Source of the DNA: an uncultured Lachnospiraceae bacterium
GTDB taxonomy: Bacteria > Bacillota > Clostridia > Lachnospirales > Lachnospiraceae
NCBI GenBank assembly: GCA_910586255.1
Contig: CAJUHR010000018.1
Location: forward strand, 69,973 to 90,786
DNA length: 20,814 bases
Direction: 5' to 3'
Position 1 is the first letter of the stretch. Each line of letters opens with the position of its first letter. The notes under the pieces were generated by a model. It had not been told where the DNA came from and made no database searches. It was given only the letters and a program-made list of their open reading frames with translations. The translations under genes were made by a program, and so were the position numbers. Positions 15,291 through 20,814 of this stretch are shown one piece after another.

Positions 15291-16124
15291 ATGAATATTT
15301 TAGAGACAGGATTTGTAAAAGGATTTATCCGTATGGCAGATGACGGCTGGAAATTGGGATGGCATGAGCGCAACGGCGGCAATCTGACCTACCGTATCAA
15401 GCCGGCGGAGGTGGAAGAGGTACAGCGGTTTTTTGATTACGAAAAACCGTTCCAGCCTATCGGTACCAGCGTCCCCGGATTGGCCGGGGAATATTTCATG
15501 GTGACTGGTTCCGGCAAATATTTCCGGAATGTGATTCTTGACCCTGCGGATACCACAGCGATCATAGAAATCGATGAAAAAGGGGAGAATTACCGGATTC
15601 TCTGGGGACTTGTAAACGGCGGACGCCCCACCTCTGAGCTGCCGAGCCACCTGATGAACCATGAGGTGAAAAAGCGTGTGACAGACGGCGCCCACCGGGT
15701 CATATACCACTGTCATGCCACAAACCTGATTGCGCTGACCTTCGTGCTGCCGCTGACGGCAGAGGCGTTTACCCGGGAGCTGTGGGAGATGGCCACGGAA
15801 TGTCCGGTAGTATTTCCTTCCGGCGTGGGCGTGGTGCCGTGGATGGTTCCGGGGGGCCGGGCAATTGCGGTTGAGACATCGAAGCTGATGGAGGAGTATG
15901 ATGCGGCAATCTGGGCACACCATGGCCTGTTCTGCTCCGGCGAGGATTTCGACCTGACATTCGGACTGGCCCACACCATTGAAAAGTCCGCTGAGATTTT
16001 AGTAAAGGTGCGTTCCATGCAGCCGTATAAGCTGCAGACGATCCGGCCGGATGAGTTCCGCTCGCTGGCTAAGGATTTTAAAGTGACGCTTCCTGAGAAA
16101 TTTTTGTATGAAAAGAAATTATAA
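15291..16124 (+). CDS. rhaD: Rhamnulose-1-phosphate aldolase
   Basis: This class II aldolase has 277 residues and cleaves L-rhamnulose 1-phosphate to dihydroxyacetone phosphate and L-lactaldehyde. It aligns with E. coli RhaD (274 residues): WHERNGGNLTYR, VTGSGKYFRNV, ILWGLVNGGRPTSELPSH with the catalytic Glu116, YHCHATNLIALT with zinc ligands His140 and His142, CPVVFPSGVGVVPWMVPG, and WAHHGLFCSG with zinc ligand His211. ATG 15291 follows AAGGAGG and restores the family length. It is the last gene of the rhamnose operon, with hairpins following at 16131-16213. The enzyme that would act on lactaldehyde is not in the window. Confidence 0.96.
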   Translation: MNILETGFVKGFIRMADDGWKLGWHERNGGNLTYRIKPAEVEEVQRFFDYEKPFQPIGTSVPGLAGEYFMVTGSGKYFRNVILDPADTTAIIEIDEKGENYRILWGLVNGGRPTSELPSHLMNHEVKKRVTDGAHRVIYHCHATNLIALTFVLPLTAEAFTRELWEMATECPVVFPSGVGVVPWMVPGGRAIAVETSKLMEEYDAAIWAHHGLFCSGEDFDLTFGLAHTIEKSAEILVKVRSMQPYKLQTIRPDEFRSLAKDFKVTLPEKFLYEKKL

Positions 16125-16130
16125 GCAATA

Positions 16131-16150
16131 TGATACCCGAAAAGGTATCA
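16131..16150 (+). other. Small hairpin after rhaD
   Basis: TGATACC (16131-16137) pairs with GGTATCA (16144-16150) around CGAAAA. It lies 6 nt after the rhaD stop and is not followed by a T-run. It could protect the 3' end of the transcript ahead of the main terminator. Confidence 0.4.
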
Positions 16151-16169
16151 ATGGGCAGATAAAATAAAG

Positions 16170-16213
16170 ATGTTATCCATGTTGTCTAAAAAGGCACATG
16201 GATAACATTTTTT
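16170..16213 (+). terminator. Rho-independent terminator of the rhamnose operon
   Basis: ATGTTATCCATGT (16170-16182) pairs perfectly with ACATGGATAACAT (16196-16208) and runs straight into six Ts (16208-16213). It is the strongest terminator in the window and lies 45 nt after rhaD. Confidence 0.85.
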
Positions 16214-16325
16214 ATAGTAATTGGAAGATTTATTTTAAATTTATTATTTGCTGTATAAATATCTTTCCTTTGCGGTATGTTTCATGTACAATAGAAATTA
16301 TCATAACCAGGGAGGAAATATACTT

Positions 16326-17300
16326 TTGCTTTTTATTATTTGCATGATTGCTTTTTCTGTTCTGCTTTTTTTCTTTTTGAGAAATTCGGGAAATGGGAAG
16401 TCGATATCGATTATGGGAGTGATCATTGCGGTATACCTTTTGGGCAAAACATCCTATTTCCATTTATCTTGTTTCCCCGGGGCATTGATTCTGGCGTGGC
16501 CGCCGGGAAGCGAGACCATTCTTTATGATCAGGATTTGCGGGAAGAGGGGAAGCAGATGCTTAAAAGCTGCTTTGGGGAGGATTCCATGCTTTCGGATGG
16601 GGTGGAGAAGGAGTACAGCTATTTTAACGATCATGACCGGATAAACGTTACGATACATTACACGGAATGGACACTTTCCTACCAGGATGACCGGGGACAG
16701 AAGGGCGTATTTGTATTTGATAACCGCTGGCAGGAATTTGACAAAAGCAGCATAGAAAACGATGTGGAGAGATATTTTTGCCGCCAGACAGAGAAATTTT
16801 ATAAAAAGAATTTCTGGGATAAGACCCTTGCCGATATATCCGGGATTCGGGAGGATGATAACGGACTTGATTTGAAGGAGTACTCGGATTCTGATTTGCG
16901 GAAGATACCGGAAGCCTCGGATATCATTGAGAGGATGAGGAGCTATTCTCTGGCAGAAAATATTTATTTTCCCCAACTGCAATATGAGGAGGTTTTTGAA
17001 AGATTTCCGTATATACTGAGGATGTATCTCTATGTGGACTATGAAAGCGAGAGGGAAGAGGAAAGAAGCCGGCAGCGGCAGGAGACAGAGCAAAAAATGC
17101 GTCAGATGATAGAGGAAATGGCTTCTTTCACTAACCATACACTCAATGCCACTGTGGGAGCCACCATGATGGATGAAGACGGGTATGTGGATAGCTTCCA
17201 TCTTGCTGTTTTGGAGGGAGAGTATTTTACGGACGAGGAAAGAGATTTTGACATTGTTCTCTGTGAAGGCTTTTTTGGAGATATGGATGGGGACCCTTAG
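16326..17300 (+). CDS. Membrane-anchored protein of unknown function
   Basis: The protein has 324 residues. Two hydrophobic helices (about 1-19 and 27-45) are followed by a mostly hydrophilic domain with many acidic and aromatic residues, including HYTEWTLSYQDDRGQKGVF, and a charged coiled-coil-like stretch near 255-285 (EREEERSRQRQETEQKMRQM). I do not recognise the family. The start is uncertain: GGAGGA at 16311-16316 places the unusual TTG 16326 at 9-nt spacing. An in-frame ATG at 16284 lies before the ribosome site, and an ATG at 16344 is too far from it. It follows the rhamnose terminator and so begins a new unit, but no clear promoter is visible. The helices suggest a membrane hairpin with the C-terminal domain in the cytoplasm. 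Confidence 0.7.
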   Translation: MLFIICMIAFSVLLFFFLRNSGNGKSISIMGVIIAVYLLGKTSYFHLSCFPGALILAWPPGSETILYDQDLREEGKQMLKSCFGEDSMLSDGVEKEYSYFNDHDRINVTIHYTEWTLSYQDDRGQKGVFVFDNRWQEFDKSSIENDVERYFCRQTEKFYKKNFWDKTLADISGIREDDNGLDLKEYSDSDLRKIPEASDIIERMRSYSLAENIYFPQLQYEEVFERFPYILRMYLYVDYESEREEERSRQRQETEQKMRQMIEEMASFTNHTLNATVGATMMDEDGYVDSFHLAVLEGEYFTDEERDFDIVLCEGFFGDMDGDP

Positions 17301-17411
17301 GGGGTTAAGGCGGCTGAACATATGGTAAGAACAGGATCGACCGGCAGATTTGTTTTGGATGTGGAAAAGGAACAGGATTGATAGAAAAGAACGAGGTGAG
17401 GAGGCAAAAAG

Positions 17412-19097
17412 ATGGCCAGGACTGTGGGAATTGGGATTCAGGATTTTGAGAAACTGATAAAAAGCAATAGCTTTTACATTGACAAAACGAAATTTATAAA
17501 AGAGTGGTGGGAAAATAATGATGAGGTGACATTGATTGCCCGCCCCCGGCGTTTTGGAAAAACCCTGACTATGGATATGGTGAGGCGTTTTTTCTCTGTT
17601 GATTATGCGCAGAAAGGGGAAGTGTTTCAGGGATTATCCATATGGGAAGAGGAAAAATACCGCCGGCTGCAGGGGACATACCCGGTGATTTTTCTGAGTT
17701 TTGCAGATATCAAAGAGAGAAGCTTTGCAGGGACAAGAGAAAAGATCTGTATTCTGATCAAGGATTTATACAATCAATATGATTTTCTGCGGACCGAAGG
17801 AGTATTAAAGGAGGGAGAATTAGAGTACTATAATCAGGTGTCTTTGGGAATGTCCGATGCGGTGGCAACCCATTCTTTGAAAGCCTTGTCCCATTACCTT
17901 GCGCGGTATTATGGGGAAAAGGTAATTATTCTGCTGGATGAATATGATACACCGCTGCAGGAGGCATATGTGGGCGGATATTGGAAAGAGCTGACGGATT
18001 TTATCCGTGGATTATTTAATGCCGCCTTTAAGACAAACCCGGATCTTTACCGGGCGATTATGACAGGGATTACAAGGGTGAGTAAGGAGTCAATATTTTC
18101 TGATTTGAATAATCTGGAAGTAGTGACTACTACTTCGGAAAAATATGAAACGTGTTTTGGGTTTACTCAGGAGGAGGTATGGGAGGCTTTGGAGGAATAC
18201 GGCCTTTCGGAACAGAAGCAGTCCGTGCAGGACTGGTATGACGGATTTACCTTTGGAAAGAGAGAGGATATATATAATCCCTGGTCGATTATTAACTATT
18301 TAGACAAAAGACGTTTTTCTGCATATTGGGCCAATACCAGCAGCAACAGCCTGGTGGGAAAGCTGATTCGGGAAGGAGATCGGGATGTTAAGACTGCCAT
18401 GGAGGCTCTGCTTAAAGGGGAGTCTTTGTGTGTCCGGATTGACGAGCAGATTGTGTTTAATCAGCTGGGAAAAAAGGAAAATGCCATCTGGAGTCTTCTT
18501 CTGGCCAGCGGATATCTCAAGGTGAAAGCCTGCCGGCCGGATCCGGTGCGGAGGCGGAATATTTATGAACTGTCCCTGACGAATTTAGAGGTTCAGATTA
18601 TGTTTGAAGAAATGATTGAGGGGTGGTTCTCGGAATATCGGACAGCCTATAATGACTTTATAAAGGCATTGCTTTTGGGGGATGTAGAAGCAATGAATCA
18701 TTATATGAATCAGGTGACAAAAAGGATTTTCAGCTATTTTGATACGGGAAAGAAGCCTTCGGAGGAAGCAGAGCCGGAACGATTCTATCACGGATTTGTC
18801 TTAGGTCTGATGGTGGAGCTGACAGGCCGTTATGTGATAACCTCCAACCGGGAAAGCGGATTTGGCCGGTATGATGTGATGTTAGAGCCGCTAGAGGAAA
18901 AAGATCCGGCCATTATTCTGGAATTTAAGGTATATAACCCGAAACGGGAAAATACCCTGGAGGATACGGTAAAAGTGGCATTAGAGCAGATAAAGGATAA
19001 GGATTATCGTGCGGTTTTGCAGGCAAGAGGAATTGCCCCGGAACGAATCCGAAGCTATGGATTTGCGTTTGAGGGGAAAAACGTGATGATTGGATGA
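17412..19097 (+). CDS. AAA-ATPase-like / PD-(D/E)XK nuclease-like protein
   Basis: The protein has 561 residues. The N-terminal AAA-ATPase-like domain (PF09820 type) contains SFYIDKTKFI, a non-standard P-loop, RPRRFGKT (44-51), a Walker B VIILLDEYD (Asp176-Asp179), TGITRVSKESIFSDLNN as the sensor region, and YDGFTFG with NPWSIINYL. The C-terminal domain has the nuclease core of the PD-(D/E)XK superfamily 9 type (PF08011): GRYDVMLEP with Asp488, then IILEFKV with Glu504 and Lys506. All expected catalytic residues are present. The family is abundant in Lachnospiraceae and Bacteroidetes, and its biological role is not established to my knowledge. GAGGAGG lies upstream of ATG 17412. A divergent relative begins at 20241. 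Confidence 0.9.
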   Translation: MARTVGIGIQDFEKLIKSNSFYIDKTKFIKEWWENNDEVTLIARPRRFGKTLTMDMVRRFFSVDYAQKGEVFQGLSIWEEEKYRRLQGTYPVIFLSFADIKERSFAGTREKICILIKDLYNQYDFLRTEGVLKEGELEYYNQVSLGMSDAVATHSLKALSHYLARYYGEKVIILLDEYDTPLQEAYVGGYWKELTDFIRGLFNAAFKTNPDLYRAIMTGITRVSKESIFSDLNNLEVVTTTSEKYETCFGFTQEEVWEALEEYGLSEQKQSVQDWYDGFTFGKREDIYNPWSIINYLDKRRFSAYWANTSSNSLVGKLIREGDRDVKTAMEALLKGESLCVRIDEQIVFNQLGKKENAIWSLLLASGYLKVKACRPDPVRRRNIYELSLTNLEVQIMFEEMIEGWFSEYRTAYNDFIKALLLGDVEAMNHYMNQVTKRIFSYFDTGKKPSEEAEPERFYHGFVLGLMVELTGRYVITSNRESGFGRYDVMLEPLEEKDPAIILEFKVYNPKRENTLEDTVKVALEQIKDKDYRAVLQARGIAPERIRSYGFAFEGKNVMIG

Positions 19098-19122
19098 AGC
19101 AAAGAAAAGAAGGTGAAAAGCA

Positions 19123-19329
19123 ATGAGCAAATATGATGCCTTATGGGAGTATGTACAGAAAAACGGACAGCCGTCCTTTACTCTCACCTTTGAAGAAATA
19201 CAGAATATAGCAGGGATACCCATTGACCATTCGTTTTTAAAATATAAAAAGGAGCTTACGGAATACGGATATGAAGTGGGAAAAATATCCATGAAGGGAC
19301 AGAACGTTATGTTCAAGAAAATTGGGTGA
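19123..19329 (+). CDS. Small conserved-looking protein (YDAL...TLTFEEI type)
   Basis: The protein has 68 residues and no membrane segment. MSKYDALWEYVQK followed by FTLTFEEIQNIAGIPI resembles a family of small proteins (I believe DUF7662) that often lie near nuclease or defence-like genes; this is from memory and unverified. The tail, KISMKGQNVMFKKIG, is basic. AAGGTG precedes ATG 19123, and the gene starts 25 nt after the AAA-ATPase stop, so co-transcription is likely. The function is unknown. Confidence 0.65.
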   Translation: MSKYDALWEYVQKNGQPSFTLTFEEIQNIAGIPIDHSFLKYKKELTEYGYEVGKISMKGQNVMFKKIG

Positions 19330-19368
19330 AGGAGTTCAGTGATTTTTTTAAAGGGAGGACAACATACA

Positions 19369-19635
19369 ATGAAAAAAAGAGAAAACCTGTCCCAAATTAA
19401 ACTTTCAGATGCCCAGAAAGAAAAGCTGAAGGAGGAAATAAAAGCATTTTATCTGGACGTGCGGGGAGAGGAAATCGGAATGATTGAGCAGATTCAGCTG
19501 CTGGAATTATTTGAGGAGAAAATGGCGCCGATTATCTACAACAGAGCCCTTGATGATACCAGGCGATGGTTTAATCAGATGATGGAAAATCTTGATTCGG
19601 ACTATTATACCTTGTACAAAAATGAGAACGGATAA
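19369..19635 (+). CDS. DUF2164-like small protein
   Basis: The protein has 88 residues. QIKLSDAQKEKLKEEIKAFY, then EEIGMIEQIQLLELFEEKMAPIIYNRALDD and RRWFNQMMENLDSDYYTLYK, follow the pattern of the DUF2164 family: two helices, an iYNrgi-Da-like centre, and a tyrosine-rich end. The family's role is unknown. The start is ATG 19369, with AAGGGAGG at 19351-19358; the frame is open 30 nt further upstream. It lies 39 nt after the preceding small gene. It is soluble, with no signal peptide. Confidence 0.75.
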   Translation: MKKRENLSQIKLSDAQKEKLKEEIKAFYLDVRGEEIGMIEQIQLLELFEEKMAPIIYNRALDDTRRWFNQMMENLDSDYYTLYKNENG

Positions 19636-19692
19636 GGAACTGCTCCTACACCAAAGAAAGAGGCTTTAAGGCCAGAAAATCGGAGGCAAGAT

Positions 19693-20256
19693 ATGGTGAT
19701 TTTGATAACAGGAGCATCTCACACAGGAAAGACAGCGCTGGCCCAAAGGCTGCTTGAAAAGTATCATTTTCCGTATCTTTCCCTTGACCATTTAAAAATG
19801 GGACTGATCCGCAGCCGGAATACAGCGCTTACCCCTGTAAGTGATAATCAGGCGCTGACGGATTATCTGTGGCCGGTTGCTGCGGAAATCATAAAAACCG
19901 TGATTGAGAACCGTCAGAATCTGATTGTGGAGGGCTGTTATATTCCCTTTGACTGGAAAAAGGATTTTGAGGAGACATATTTAAAGGAAATCCGATACCA
20001 TTGTCTGGTTATGAGTGAACGGTATATCAGAAATCATTTTGACGACATAAAAAGGTTTGCTAATGTAATAGAAGAACGTGTGGACGATGAATGGCTGACT
20101 ATGGAGGCAGTGATTGAGGAAAACAGCCGGATATTAGAACAATGTCGCCGCCATCAGGCAAATATGATATGGATTGATGAAAAATATGAGGTTGATATGG
20201 AGATTTTACAGACATTGCAGAAAAACGGAGGGCAGAAAGAATGGGAAGTTATTTGA
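19693..20256 (+). CDS. P-loop kinase-like protein
   Basis: This is a cytoplasmic P-loop protein of 187 residues. Walker A GASHTGKT (7-14) is followed by the LID/NMP-like arrangement of small-molecule kinases: YLSLDHLKMGLIRS, QNLIVEGCYIPFDW as a Walker B-like region, and a helical C-terminus. Similar proteins are often labelled adenylate kinase or 2-phosphoglycerate kinase-like, but it is shorter and more divergent than true Adk, so the substrate is unknown. CGGAGG lies ahead of ATG 19693. Its last 16 nt overlap the start of the next AAA-ATPase gene, suggesting translational coupling of the two. Confidence 0.75.
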   Translation: MVILITGASHTGKTALAQRLLEKYHFPYLSLDHLKMGLIRSRNTALTPVSDNQALTDYLWPVAAEIIKTVIENRQNLIVEGCYIPFDWKKDFEETYLKEIRYHCLVMSERYIRNHFDDIKRFANVIEERVDDEWLTMEAVIEENSRILEQCRRHQANMIWIDEKYEVDMEILQTLQKNGGQKEWEVI

Positions 20257-20814
20257 ATCCGGGGAATAAAGGTTTTTGTGAAAGCCTGAACTCTGCTATC
20301 TATGTAGATAAATCGGCGCTTATTGAAAAGACAAACAGCGTTCTGAATACCAGGCAGAAGTTTATGTGTGTGAGCCGTCCCAGACGTTTCGGCAAGTCAA
20401 TGGCAGCGGACATGCTGGCTGCATATTATGGGCGGGATGTGGATTCCTCAGAGCTGTTTGATAAACTGGCGGTCAGCGGGATGGAATCTTACAAAAAGCA
20501 TTTGAACCAGTATGATGTGATTCAGTTTAATATGCAGGATTTTTTGAGTGTGGCAGGCAGTGTGAGCGAGATGCTGTCAATGCTGCAATCCAGAATCATT
20601 TTGGATTTAAAACAGAAATATCCAGAGTGTGCAGATGGCAGTTATTTGGTATTTGTAATGCAGGATATATTTGCCTATACAAAGCGCCCTTTTATAATCC
20701 TGATAGACGAATGGGACTGCCTCTTCCGGGAATATCGTCACGATGTGAAAGCACAGAAGCAATATCTTGATTTCCTTCGTGCCTGGTTAAAGGATAAGGA
20801 TTATGTGGCGCTGG
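20241..20814 (+). CDS. AAA-ATPase-like protein, N-terminal part (runs off the window)
   Basis: The frame is open from ATG 20241 to the window end, giving 191 residues without a stop. It is a divergent relative of the protein encoded at 17412. AIYVDKSALIEK, the P-loop variant SRPRRFGKS (45-53) and Walker B FIILIDEWD (Asp156-Asp159) identify the AAA-ATPase-like family. A C-terminal PD-(D/E)XK domain is expected beyond the edge but cannot be seen. GGAGGG at 20227-20232 provides the ribosome site within the previous gene, with which it overlaps by 16 nt. Confidence 0.85.
   Translation, partial: MGSYLNPGNKGFCESLNSAIYVDKSALIEKTNSVLNTRQKFMCVSRPRRFGKSMAADMLAAYYGRDVDSSELFDKLAVSGMESYKKHLNQYDVIQFNMQDFLSVAGSVSEMLSMLQSRIILDLKQKYPECADGSYLVFVMQDIFAYTKRPFIILIDEWDCLFREYRHDVKAQKQYLDFLRAWLKDKDYVAL

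Noticed and set aside
15300..15974. A 224-residue open frame on the minus strand inside rhaD
   Set aside because: It is a shadow of the well-supported rhaD gene, has low-complexity His/Arg-rich content, and lacks a ribosome site or recognisable domain.
16464..17321. A 285-residue open frame on the minus strand opposite the unknown membrane protein
   Set aside because: The plus-strand frame has a good ribosome site, membrane helices at the expected place and natural composition. The minus-strand product has a shadow-like composition and no motif.
1..20814. CRISPR arrays, tRNA or rRNA genes and insertion sequences
   Set aside because: Reading through the window I found no regularly spaced repeat-spacer series, no cloverleaf-like or rRNA stretch, and no transposase frame. 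The TGACA and rhamnose operator repeats are too few and too short for CRISPR.

Overview
The window (about 20.8 kb, all recognisable genes on the + strand) looks like a chromosomal segment of a gut-type Firmicute, most likely a Lachnospiraceae / Clostridium cluster XIVa species. This is inferred from strong GGAGG ribosome sites, moderate GC, a mannose-family PTS, the NarL-type two-component system with sugar-binding proteins, and AAA-ATPase/PD-(D/E)XK genes of the kind abundant in that family. I could not run a database search, so the taxonomy is an inference.

Region 1 (1-6070) is a tightly packed signalling operon: the tail of an unknown gene, a membrane-anchored periplasmic sugar-binding-like protein, a DesK/NarX-type sensor kinase, its LuxR/NarL-type response regulator, a second anchored solute-binding protein of an unrelated family, and a serpin. 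No permease or ABC ATPase is present, so the two binding proteins look like sensory accessories rather than transport components. A hairpin with a U-tract at 6028-6070 probably ends the unit.

Region 2 (5987-10531) is a mannose-family PTS operon with separate EIIA, EIIB, EIIC and EIID genes. These are followed by a small two-helix membrane protein, a Cof-type HAD phosphatase and an HPr-fold protein in which both classical phosphorylation sites (His15 and Ser46) are Leu. A set of 22-23 bp direct repeats lies ahead of EIIA, and a terminator hairpin follows the HPr-like gene.

Region 3 (10532-10950) has no intact gene. It holds a 17-bp hairpin with a T-run, a 37-codon remnant resembling the N-terminus of a mobile-element primase, and an operator/promoter for the next gene.

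Region 4 (10825-16213) is an L-rhamnose catabolic locus: an AraC-family regulator, then rhaM (mutarotase), rhaB (rhamnulokinase), an arabinose/fucose-isomerase-family protein in place of classical RhaA, and rhaD (aldolase), ended by a strong terminator. The same 24-25 bp motif sits ahead of both the regulator and rhaM, and abuts the -35 element identically each time. No rhamnose transporter or lactaldehyde enzyme is in view.

Region 5 (16326-20814) is accessory: a two-helix membrane protein of unknown function, an AAA-ATPase/PD-(D/E)XK protein, two small conserved-looking proteins, a P-loop kinase-like protein, and the start of a second, divergent AAA-ATPase that runs off the window.
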